From: Methanosarcina sp.
GTDB lineage: Archaea; Halobacteriota; Methanosarcinia; Methanosarcinales; Methanosarcinaceae
DNA: 46,978 nucleotides
NCBI RefSeq assembly: GCF_028693135.1
Contig: NZ_JAQUVZ010000025.1
Location: 1 to 46,978 of the forward strand
Reading direction: 5' to 3'
Shown here: piece after piece, positions 24,983 through 33,509 of the stretch
How the letters are laid out: each line of letters begins with the position of its first letter
How positions within the stretch are numbered: the first letter of the stretch is position 1
Made by a program: the position numbers and the translations under genes
The notes under the pieces: model-generated
Seen by the model: only the letters and a program-made list of their open reading frames with translations
Told to the model about the DNA's origin: nothing
The model's database searches: none

Positions 24983-27900
24983 TTACCGAATCACAACTGG
25001 TCCCTTGCCCAGGGCTGTCTTGATCTGTTCTTTTACTTCCTGAATCCATGCCTCAATATCATGTTCGGTTTTGAAGGTGCGGCGTGGGAGATCGATAGTC
25101 TGCGTTTTCGGCTCAAGTGATTTGGCTGCCAGTTCTCTTGCTCTGGAAAACCGGTTGCTTAGGGCATCAATCCGATCGCTCCAAGAATTAATCGGGTACT
25201 TTTTCAGTGCCTTCAAAAGTTCATCGTGTGTGCCAACAGTAATTTCCGGGGCATCTGTAATATCACACTTAACCAGCAGTTGCTCGCATTCATCCTTAGG
25301 AAGTTCCTTCCAAGAGGAATCTGCTTCAAGCTGTTGTTTCTGTTTGTCCAGTTCATCTGCATAGCGCTTTTGTTGAGCCATCAACTCCTTGCGTAAAGCA
25401 TCTTCAAGAGACTTAACAAGAGTTTGAATCAGGTCTGGGTCAGCCAGTAACAGGCGTTGATGTTCTATGGTTTCAGCCTGTTGACGTGCTTCCTTGGCAG
25501 CTTTCATTTCTCCAGCGTGCCGAAGTAGTTCCTGGAGACTTATCCAGGAAGGCCAGCGTCCCTCGATACGCTCAGCCAGGTTATTCCAAGAGTCGATAGC
25601 TTGTGTGAGTTCATCTTTACGATTATATAAAGAAAGAATCTGTTCGTTTCCGACGGTCAGGCGAATCTCGTCCAGTGATGATATGTTCGGTCGTTCAGGC
25701 CTGGGAGCTTCACCCCCGGCACTGTTGGCTAAATCCTTCATATTCTGAAGAAATTCAGGAATAACTGCTGGTTCTTCGCCCTGTTTGACCTGGCAGCCCA
25801 GCTTTTGAAGGAGTTTGCGGACCTGAATCCTCTGAAGAGTTGTCACCGTGGACGATTCTACTTTGAACATGACTTTGCCTATGGCTTTTCGTTCCAATTC
25901 CCTGTGATCAATACTCTGCCCGCGTTCGTCCTGTGCCCTTATGAGGCCTGCTACTAGAAGCACTTGGATTCCACCATCTACGGCGTCCCTCGACCACCCG
26001 AAGGTTTTGTTTTCAAAATTGCTGCGGATATCTACACCTTTCTTGCCTCCTGCAATAAATCCCATAATAGCCTTACATACCGAATTCGTAGCCGGTTCAC
26101 CTTCGTAACCCACTGCTTTGAGAGCATCCGGTGAACCCTGTTTGGCTCGGTCATATACCTTTTGCCATCCAGTGTGGTCAGCAATTTGAAACTGAGGGTA
26201 GAGGCGCTGGAGGGAATTTGTAGCGGCTTCAAGTATCATACTCTGCAGGTCGCTTCCAAGGATCTCGTTCCCTCCAGCTTGAAATACACGGGTTCCAGAG
26301 AAAGCTTCATTCAGTAGTTCGTTTATCTTGCCTTCAGCGTTCTGCTTTGTGGTTTCCATAGCAGCACGAGCTTCGGTTCCTTCGGGTGTATTGGGTACAC
26401 CTTTCTTATCTAAAGTGGAGCTGGCAGCCTTGTAATCCATGAGATGGTGACGCAAATCGTCAGCTGAGAGTTTAGGGATAAAAACGAAAACAGTAGGAGA
26501 CTCGTTGCCCGCCTGCAGTGCATCTACACGGACGGATCTTTCGTCTTCTGGTCCCCAACCATCATGGATCCAGACACATATTTTCTCGTTGCTGTCTGGA
26601 GGCAACTGCGTATCAAATATTGGAGAAATATTACGTGGGACCTTAGAGACACCTTGTATAAGAGAAATCTTTTTGAAAATATCACCGAACTTACTGCGAA
26701 TACGACCATCACGCTCCATATCGATACGAGTAGCCTCATTTGCTAGCTGGCTCCTCTGACTTAAGAATTCATCATTCCAAGCAGCACTCTCTTCGGTCTG
26801 AATGCGGTATTCATCCCCTACTCTTATCAATAATTCACATTTGTTCAGAAGACCTGGCAGCTTACTCCTCAAGTAACTGCTGCCCTGAGAGAGATCCTCC
26901 ACCATCAAATCCGCAAGAGTATCAATAGTTGCCTTGATTCCAATTTCTTTATTACTTCCAGCAAGCCTATTGATAAAGAAAACTAAACCACAGGCTCTGG
27001 CCATAAGCCGTTCATCCTCAGAGCCCTCAATCCAGCTCATTGTTTTCGCATGCACCTTCGGGGGGATGCCCCGAGATGTCAGCAACTTGTCAGCAGAATC
27101 AAAGTAGAGATAATCAGCCGTGACAACATGTCCCAGTGCATCATCAAGCTGGGTCTGGATGACTTTGTGGGCTATGCTAAGCTGGTTACGAAGCTGACTG
27201 TCTGTACCTGTCTGGTCGAGCACTCTCAAGGTGTTTTCCCAGAAGCGGCGCCGAACCGGAAGGATTGGATAGTCCTGGGAAAAATACTGAATATCCTCCT
27301 CTCGGTGCCCAATAGTTGTCCCCGCAAGATGCCTGGAGATTTCCCCCAGATTGGTTTGCATCACTTGCTCAATCGTAGAAATGGCTTGGGGCTTCTTGGC
27401 CAAAATAACCTTGCGGATGACAGCATCTACATCGGAATCTGAAAGTTCAACACGAACCGTAAACCTGCCTTCCAGCTTTTTCAGGTTTGAAGTTCCGGTT
27501 ACGGCTGTTTGCCCAGTCCCGATGAAAAGAAGCTTGCCACCAATGTTCTTACAGCAGGCTTCTACAGCTTCCTGAACATCCATAGAACGCTGACTGCTTT
27601 CGCTTATATACTGCTGAACCTCATCAAGTATAATAAGAGTAAGCGGGAACTTTCCCTCATTTGTCAGAGCTTGACGGATAGCTTTGATCATGTCATCGCT
27701 ACTGATGTCCTTGACATAAGGAAAAAGATTCTTGAGAATTTCTGCGCAGGTCTCAGTTGATGCGAATAAATTGGGCTTGGATTCTATGAGCGCCGCATGA
27801 AGACCTTCAGCCACATATAAATTGTCCAGTTCCTCATCCCAATCGTACCCATTTTGCTCCACATACCCACGTACCGTCTCATAGATCTCTTCATTCTTCA

Positions 27901-28417
27901 GCCACATAACAAAGCGGGCCATAGGGTACTGCTCGGGGAGATCAACTGACTTAAAGACGATTCGGAGAAGTGCCAACCGGACGCTTTCACTTGAACCTGC
28001 TCCTAAGGTTCCGGAAGCTGCATGAAGTCCACCATACCTCTTTGCTTGGGTACTGAGTTCTTTTAGCAGGTCATTTATGTTCTTAGGGAGATCGGCAATA
28101 CCGCGTGCAGTAGCCCTATCCTCAAAAGTCACATCTATCCACAGAGAGCGAAGCATTTTTACCAGGTGAGACTTCCCTGATCCATAGAAACCACTGACCC
28201 AAACTCCTGGTTGCTGTGCTTCATTGATATTTTTCAGGTAAGTCTCCAGAATATGCTCTAAACCCTTTTGATACTGTCCATCACAAACAAAGGTATCCAG
28301 CTCGTAACGGAGCACCTCCATAGCCTGGCGGGTCTTGTCATCATTTACGGACGCTACACCCTCGTTTACGAGCTTTATACTGGCCGGATCTTTCTGGTAT
28401 ATTTCCCTATTTTTCAT
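24983..28417 (-). CDS. brxC: BREX P-loop ATPase BrxC
   Basis: 1144 aa. Walker A is VWVSGFYGSGKSHLVKML (about residues 73-90) and Walker B is LTLIILDEVQQYI (about 258-270), the BrxC/PglY pattern. A long helical C-terminal region (QAETIEHQRLLLADPDL, KQQLEADSSWKEL) suggests coiled coils. BrxC is an essential core protein of type I BREX and probably binds BrxB and DNA. A good site, AGGGGGATT, precedes the ATG at 28417. It is separated from brxB by a 259-base spacer, the widest gap in the operon. Confidence 0.93.
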   Translation of the reverse strand: MKNREIYQKDPASIKLVNEGVASVNDDKTRQAMEVLRYELDTFVCDGQYQKGLEHILETYLKNINEAQQPGVWVSGFYGSGKSHLVKMLRSLWIDVTFEDRATARGIADLPKNINDLLKELSTQAKRYGGLHAASGTLGAGSSESVRLALLRIVFKSVDLPEQYPMARFVMWLKNEEIYETVRGYVEQNGYDWDEELDNLYVAEGLHAALIESKPNLFASTETCAEILKNLFPYVKDISSDDMIKAIRQALTNEGKFPLTLIILDEVQQYISESSQRSMDVQEAVEACCKNIGGKLLFIGTGQTAVTGTSNLKKLEGRFTVRVELSDSDVDAVIRKVILAKKPQAISTIEQVMQTNLGEISRHLAGTTIGHREEDIQYFSQDYPILPVRRRFWENTLRVLDQTGTDSQLRNQLSIAHKVIQTQLDDALGHVVTADYLYFDSADKLLTSRGIPPKVHAKTMSWIEGSEDERLMARACGLVFFINRLAGSNKEIGIKATIDTLADLMVEDLSQGSSYLRSKLPGLLNKCELLIRVGDEYRIQTEESAAWNDEFLSQRSQLANEATRIDMERDGRIRSKFGDIFKKISLIQGVSKVPRNISPIFDTQLPPDSNEKICVWIHDGWGPEDERSVRVDALQAGNESPTVFVFIPKLSADDLRHHLMDYKAASSTLDKKGVPNTPEGTEARAAMETTKQNAEGKINELLNEAFSGTRVFQAGGNEILGSDLQSMILEAATNSLQRLYPQFQIADHTGWQKVYDRAKQGSPDALKAVGYEGEPATNSVCKAIMGFIAGGKKGVDIRSNFENKTFGWSRDAVDGGIQVLLVAGLIRAQDERGQSIDHRELERKAIGKVMFKVESSTVTTLQRIQVRKLLQKLGCQVKQGEEPAVIPEFLQNMKDLANSAGGEAPRPERPNISSLDEIRLTVGNEQILSLYNRKDELTQAIDSWNNLAERIEGRWPSWISLQELLRHAGEMKAAKEARQQAETIEHQRLLLADPDLIQTLVKSLEDALRKELMAQQKRYADELDKQKQQLEADSSWKELPKDECEQLLVKCDITDAPEITVGTHDELLKALKKYPINSWSDRIDALSNRFSRARELAAKSLEPKTQTIDLPRRTFKTEHDIEAWIQEVKEQIKTALGKGPVVIR

Positions 28418-28676
28418 CTATAATCCCCCTGAGGACTTCCATGAACTCTCTCTATTTCTCAATATCAAATTGAGTATTTGATAATTTGATTGATTTGTCT
28501 TTACCTTTGAGTATTTTGTAAGCTGTATCAATAATAAGTTTGAACTAAAGTAACTTAAATTCTACACTATGGTTTTCATTTTTCAGATAAACAATCATTT
28601 AATAGTAAACAAAGAAAGACAAAAATAAAATTTGTAATACATTAAGCTATTTCAAAGATTTTGTTGAAATATTTTA
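28418..28676. other. Spacer between brxB and brxC
   Basis: 259 AT-rich bases with no gene. A TTACTATTAAATG stretch on the minus strand near 28590-28600 could be a weak promoter box. The gap suggests brxC-pglX-pglZ-brxL may have a promoter of their own. Confidence 0.35.
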
Positions 28677-29228
28677 TCAAAATTCCTTGTCTGCAGTAAT
28701 TGATACTGCAAGGTAGTTCCATCCGTCATATCCATCGAGTAGACGGTAATTGTTGTTTTCGTAGCTCCCTGGGAAGAAAACCAACAGCCTGCCTTCAACA
28801 AGTGGAGCGAGCTCTTCCACAACAGCTTTTACCTTTAAAAAATCGAAAAGTGAGCCAACACCCATTAAAGCTACTACTGATCCTTCAGTTACCGCATTAG
28901 TCTCAAGGAACTTCTCAAACTCCTGCTTAATATAGACAAGATACCGATGCATCAGTCCATTAAGAAGATGGGGCTGCTGAAAGTATTTTTTTGCATAACG
29001 CTGTTTAGAAAGCCAATCAGCAAAGGTATCTGTTAGATCAAATAAGGCCCATCCATGATCTAACTTACTGGTCTCAATTTGAAACTCGTCAATAGATGCC
29101 CTCAAGCGAAGTTCGTCACTTTCATTATATACACAAAAAATGACACGCTGAGCCGCAGCTGCATCACTCCTCCATGGGATTGCAATACGACTGCTGTATG
29201 ATTGTACAAGTCGCTTAATTTTGCTCAC
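28677..29228 (-). CDS. brxB: BREX protein BrxB (DUF1788)
   Basis: 183 aa when started at the GTG at 29228, which overlaps the end of brxA by 14 bases. This start fits the family N-terminus: (V)SKIKRLVQSYSSRIAIPWRS, followed by DAAAAQRVIFCVY. A TTG or ATG further upstream would extend it by 19 residues into brxA and seems unlikely. The core has the family's LMGVGSLFDFLKV and LLVFFPGSYENNNYRLLDG stretches. BrxB is a core type I BREX protein that works with BrxC; no enzymatic motif is seen. Confidence 0.9.
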   Translation of the reverse strand: MSKIKRLVQSYSSRIAIPWRSDAAAAQRVIFCVYNESDELRLRASIDEFQIETSKLDHGWALFDLTDTFADWLSKQRYAKKYFQQPHLLNGLMHRYLVYIKQEFEKFLETNAVTEGSVVALMGVGSLFDFLKVKAVVEELAPLVEGRLLVFFPGSYENNNYRLLDGYDGWNYLAVSITADKEF

Positions 29229-30009
29229 GAATCCACTCCCTTTCCTGCTCTGTAAGAAGATTTGGGAATAAAACTTCCATAACATCTCCTATCCGCTTGA
29301 ATACTATCCATCCGCGACGAGATGCCTCTTCAGCCAGCTCAATAGAACGGTTTATAGAGCAATCAAGAAGACAGGCATACTCTGTCCTGAACAGCTCTTC
29401 TCCTCGAACTCCGGTTAGATATCCAAGAAATAGAGCGTAAGAAACAGATCCTGGAGTTGCACTGGCTCTGGAGCGTACCTTCTTTGCTTTTCCTATAAGA
29501 TGACCGGACTTTGTCCATGTGGAATTAAGGTTCTGAGCCAGCGATTTCAGGGTTGCTTTGCTGAAACGGTCAGGAAATTTTTTTTCAATATATACTTCCA
29601 AGGTTTCACGATTGACTGTTTCTCCTTCCTTATGCTGCATAATGAAAGGTGCACTCATCCTAAGAAGCGCATCTCGTGAGTATGCACATATTAAAGCCAG
29701 AAGGGGTTGACCATCGGTATCTCGCTCCCAGAAATACCTGAGGGCTCGAAAAATAGTAATTGAAGAGTCGAGTGAATATAGTTCTACAAGGTGTTGACCT
29801 GTAAGCTTTCTTGTTTTTCCGGAGCGTTTACTGAGGCAATTGTCTTCCTCAATAGCTTTGATATAATCAATTTTGGAAGCAGACGGACTGCTAACATAGG
29901 ATAGTAAAAGCTTTAGATCTTCCAACATCATTGTGCGGGAAGTATGTACGCCGCCTTTCTCAAACCGAAATCCAAAGCGGGATAAAGTGCTAATTTTAGA
30001 TCGATCCAT
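29215..30009 (-). CDS. brxA: BREX protein BrxA (DUF1819)
   Basis: 264 aa, first gene of the operon. It is the small, mostly helical DUF1819/BrxA protein (e.g. SITIFRALRYFWERDTDGQP, CAYSRDALLRMSAPFI), thought to bind DNA. The order brxA-brxB-brxC-pglX-pglZ-brxL is exactly that of type I BREX. The ATG at 30009 has no clear ribosome site. A TATA-like CTTATTAAAATA at about 30053-30064 would give a short leader. Confidence 0.88.
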   Translation of the reverse strand: MDRSKISTLSRFGFRFEKGGVHTSRTMMLEDLKLLLSYVSSPSASKIDYIKAIEEDNCLSKRSGKTRKLTGQHLVELYSLDSSITIFRALRYFWERDTDGQPLLALICAYSRDALLRMSAPFIMQHKEGETVNRETLEVYIEKKFPDRFSKATLKSLAQNLNSTWTKSGHLIGKAKKVRSRASATPGSVSYALFLGYLTGVRGEELFRTEYACLLDCSINRSIELAEEASRRGWIVFKRIGDVMEVLFPNLLTEQEREWIREQN

Positions 30010-30297
30010 ATTTACACATACTTTGTTGTTTTTTGCTTAGGGAAACCATTGGTTATTTTAATAAGTACATTTCCATTGCCAGAAGATCTTATACACAGGA
30101 ATTATTTTTTGTTAATCAGCTTGGTACCTTATTTTGTTATACTAAGATACGAAAATATGCATGTTTACTTTACAGACACTTATTTTTCTATAAATTGAAT
30201 TTGGATATTACGATTCGAAATACCTTTTGAATTAATATTTACAGTATGACTTTGTTGTTATATTTAGAACTTATGATTTTGTATTGAGAATATTTAC

Positions 30298-30444
30298 TTA
30301 GTGGAGAGTGAGGAATTGATCAAATCTGACAAGATTAACACCTTTCTTGCGTTCGTGTAGAATTGAGTTCATCTTCATGAATACGATTTTCAGTAACTCT
30401 TCCTCACTACCAATATTTATATCAACACTAAATTCATAAAACTG
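30298..30444 (-). pseudogene. Unidentified gene remnant upstream of BREX
   Basis: 48 open codons with no start encode YEFSVDINIGSEEELLKIVF, then MNSILHERKKGVNLVRFDQF, before a TAA at 30300. The composition is protein-like, unlike the AT-rich spacer around it. I cannot place the family. It may be a scrap of a gene displaced when the BREX or Mrr-like gene arrived. The rest of 30010-30482 holds only AT-rich sequence and the promoters of the flanking divergent genes. Confidence 0.3.
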
Positions 30445-30482
30445 TCAACAGTGATTTAACTTTTCAATAAGAGGCATACAAA

Positions 30483-31484
30483 ATGAGTCTTTGGCTGGTA
30501 AGAGCAGGCGGACATGGTGAACAGGAACAGGTAGCCATAGAAGAAAACGTGATCACCATCGGCTGGAATGAGTTTTCAGGTTTTTCAAACTTAAAAAGAA
30601 AAGAGGACCTGACCGAAATCTACAGAAAAGAGTATCCAGGTGCCAGTAAGAATAAGGCTGGTAATGAAATAGGGCAGATCTGGAGATTTATCCACGACAT
30701 TAAGAAAGGCGATCTGGTTGCTCTTCCGCTTAAAACAGAATCGTCTATAGCTCTGGGTGAGGTTGTTGGGGATTACGAATACAAAGAACTGTCTAATAAT
30801 GTCAAACACATCAGACGTGTTAAATGGTTGAAAACGCTTCCAAGATCTGCTTTTGACCAGGACCTGCTCTACTCTTTTGGAGCCTTCATGACCGTGTGCA
30901 AGATCCAAAGAAATGGTGCCAAAGAACGTGTCTTGAAATTGTTACATGGAAACACAAAGCAAATTGAGAGAGAAGAAGCAGGTGAAGAGCTCCAGGAAGA
31001 GACCATCGATATAGAAGAATATTCCCAGGATCAAATTGTAAAATATATCGAAGCTAAGTTCAAAGGTCATGGTCTTGCAAGGCTGATTGATGCGATACTT
31101 AAAGCCCAGGGTTACGTTACAAGAGTCTCCCCTCCAGGTAAAGATGGAGGTATTGACATCCTTGCTGCTCCAGGTCCTTTGGGTTTCGACAGACCAAGAA
31201 TCTGCATCCAGGTAAAATCGTCAAATGTGCCTGCAAGTGTTCAGGTATTGAGAGAACTTCAAGGTGTGATGTCAAAAGTAAGAGCTGACCAGGGATTGTT
31301 TGTTTCTTGGGGAGGCTTTAATTCTGAAGCAAAACAGGAAGCAAAGGATGCATTCTTCACGATAAGATTATGGGATCAGGGGAACATACTTCAAGAGATT
31401 TTTAAGTATTACGAACGGTTTGATGATGAGTTGAAGGCAGAGTTGCCATTAAAAAGAATATGGAGTCTGGTTATTGAGGAATAA
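30483..31484 (+). CDS. Mrr-like restriction endonuclease
   Basis: 333 aa. The N-terminal ~160 residues (SLWLVRAGGHGEQEQVAIEE, later IWRFIHDIKKGDLVALPL) look like the recognition-type domain found before Mrr nucleases in the 'restriction system protein' group. Residues 185-320 are the Mrr catalytic domain with GKDGGIDILAAPG (D225) and ICIQVKSS (Q243-x-K245), the PD-(D/E)XK variant of Mrr. Such enzymes typically cut modified or foreign DNA. It points away from BREX and towards the HARE-peptidase gene. The ATG at 30483 has AGAGG upstream. Type IV activity is inferred. Confidence 0.85.
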   Translation: MSLWLVRAGGHGEQEQVAIEENVITIGWNEFSGFSNLKRKEDLTEIYRKEYPGASKNKAGNEIGQIWRFIHDIKKGDLVALPLKTESSIALGEVVGDYEYKELSNNVKHIRRVKWLKTLPRSAFDQDLLYSFGAFMTVCKIQRNGAKERVLKLLHGNTKQIEREEAGEELQEETIDIEEYSQDQIVKYIEAKFKGHGLARLIDAILKAQGYVTRVSPPGKDGGIDILAAPGPLGFDRPRICIQVKSSNVPASVQVLRELQGVMSKVRADQGLFVSWGGFNSEAKQEAKDAFFTIRLWDQGNILQEIFKYYERFDDELKAELPLKRIWSLVIEE

Positions 31485-31742
31485 TTTTGGGCTGTTTCTT
31501 GAGAAAGGGAGATCAATAAGTTATGAAGTATTCTTTAAAAAGAAGATCAATCGCCGTATAACAAAATATTGTTACGCCGGCAATTCTTAAACAATAAAGC
31601 CCAAATTTGACAAATTCAACCAGTTTATAAAGAGACTGTCTTCTATTTTAACCCAATGTTTTCATTTTTTAGTCGGAAAGCCGATTTGACAGTTAACATA
31701 ACCAAGAACACTGATATTAATTTTGACTGTCAAACTTGGGTT
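31485..31742. other. Convergent spacer with weak inverted repeat
   Basis: No gene is seen. TTTGACAGT (31685-31693) and ACTGTCAAA (31726-31734) could form a long-loop hairpin between the two convergent genes. Whether it ends transcription is unclear. Confidence 0.35.
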
Positions 31743-33422
31743 TCAGTAATATTTTTCAAATTGCCTTAGCGTTTGTTCAAAGATCTCGTCCCCTTTCGGA
31801 GTCTGCTCTTTACAATCTAATATTATATCTCTTTCATTCATATATTTTGGATTAGATTCCCTAAACACTTCTTGGTCACTATTAATTAGCCTCGATATAA
31901 ATTCACAGAATGTTTCATATGATCTTGTTTGATCTTCATTAAGTTGTAAGATATTAACCATTTTATCTTTGACAAAATCATAATATGGCTTATAGGAGCC
32001 TTCATACTGGAATCGCATGTATTCTTCAAAGAATTCATCAATTTCGTGGTCATTAACCTTTGTAGAAATAAAATCGTGCAGAAACTTCTTGTAACATATT
32101 TCAGAATAAAGTTCAGGAAAACCTTCATTTATCTTTTCACTGGCTCTGTATCTATCATAAACTATAAAATGATAAAGTTCGTGGTAAAGAGCTTGATAGA
32201 ACTTTGGGCTAAATACTAAATCCGATGAATCTTCAAGATCATACGGCATCATTATAAAATCTGATTCAAAAGAATAAGTTTCATTGTGTATATGGCATCC
32301 GTAGCCGCCCATTTCTTGATTGTTTATAACGTCATATTCTTTATCAAGTAAAAAAACTGGATATGTATCAATCGCTACTTTACACTTAATAGGTCTGTAA
32401 AAAGCATATCTTCCGCTAATTTGATCTCTTGTGCATTTCCTTCTGAGTTTATTAAACAACATCTGAATTTCGTTTATATTATTATACATTTCTTCAGAAG
32501 AGATTTGATTTATAAGCTCCAACTTTAACTTATTTATTTCTGAAAGTAAAGCATCAGAATTTGTATTTTTAAATTTTTTCCGGTGCTCGATAACCTCCTC
32601 TTTGGTACCGAAAATTACTTTCAAATCTCTTCTATAATCAAAACGATGTAAGTAATCCAAAGCAAAAGGTTCATGATGCCAATCATTTAAAAGGTTATTA
32701 ACTATTGAAATTCCGCGACAAAAAGTGTGACAATCTCCTTCCTCTAATATTTTGTCACGTAAATTTCCAGTGATGGATATTTTAACTCTAGATTCTTTCC
32801 AATACCCCATCTGGTTATCAATTACGTTCCTTTCAATAACTGAACTTATTTTTGAGAAGGAAGAATTAGCCTCTAATTCATTTGAGGATATAAAATCCCC
32901 ATTAAAGATTGATTTTGGAAAAATTCTAGAAGCAACAGTTGTAAAACCGTTCTCATCAATTGGAGCATCTGCATATGTACCTGGTAGACAGTTAAAGTTG
33001 TTTGCGTTTGGATCTATTTTGAATATGTCTATGCCCTCTTTACTTAAATAACGAATAAAATCATCTTTACTTATGTTACTAAATTCCGGTTTTTTAGATC
33101 CCCAGATTTGAAAGGATTGGTATAATTTGTCTATTTGAGTATTTACATCAAAAGCAAAAGTACAAGCCTCATGAAGAAAATTTTTAACTAGATTATCTTG
33201 TACTATGTGATTTTTGAGTTTGTATTTACCTTCTCCAACTAACTCAAAATCGGAATCGCGACTAAGTGTCGTTTTTATTGAAGTAATTTTTTCTATATTC
33301 TTTTTATAAAGACCTCTTTGGTTTATTATTTCCCTAATATCCTCATAATGAAGTGGCACTCCGCCAGCTTCCACTAATACGCATTTAATGACATCTTTAA
33401 TTGTTTTTATCTCAGTTGACAT
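31743..33422 (-). CDS. HARE-HTH / zinc metallopeptidase (gluzincin) fusion
   Basis: 559 aa, AT-rich. Residues 5-70 match the HARE-HTH winged helix: KDVIKCVLVEAGGVPLHYED, GLYKKN, then TTLSRDSDFELVGEGKYKL. Residues 410-445 hold YHELYHFIVYDR (H414-E415-x-x-H418) and NEGFPELYSE (E433), the HExxH ... E-G zinc site of gluzincin peptidases. The middle 340 residues are unrecognised. HARE-HTH domains are usually fused to enzymes of DNA modification and restriction and may read modified DNA; a peptidase partner is unusual. The ATG at 33422 (AGAGGG upstream) is preferred to a TTG one codon earlier. It follows the helicase-nuclease by 87 bases on the same strand. Confidence 0.75.
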   Translation of the reverse strand: MSTEIKTIKDVIKCVLVEAGGVPLHYEDIREIINQRGLYKKNIEKITSIKTTLSRDSDFELVGEGKYKLKNHIVQDNLVKNFLHEACTFAFDVNTQIDKLYQSFQIWGSKKPEFSNISKDDFIRYLSKEGIDIFKIDPNANNFNCLPGTYADAPIDENGFTTVASRIFPKSIFNGDFISSNELEANSSFSKISSVIERNVIDNQMGYWKESRVKISITGNLRDKILEEGDCHTFCRGISIVNNLLNDWHHEPFALDYLHRFDYRRDLKVIFGTKEEVIEHRKKFKNTNSDALLSEINKLKLELINQISSEEMYNNINEIQMLFNKLRRKCTRDQISGRYAFYRPIKCKVAIDTYPVFLLDKEYDVINNQEMGGYGCHIHNETYSFESDFIMMPYDLEDSSDLVFSPKFYQALYHELYHFIVYDRYRASEKINEGFPELYSEICYKKFLHDFISTKVNDHEIDEFFEEYMRFQYEGSYKPYYDFVKDKMVNILQLNEDQTRSYETFCEFISRLINSDQEVFRESNPKYMNERDIILDCKEQTPKGDEIFEQTLRQFEKYY

Positions 33423-33509
33423 CAATATACCCTCTAACGATTCAATGAATTTGAAGACATTAAAACAAAAATTATTTAGGAAGTAATCTCCAACTTCTCA
33501 TATTTAGAA

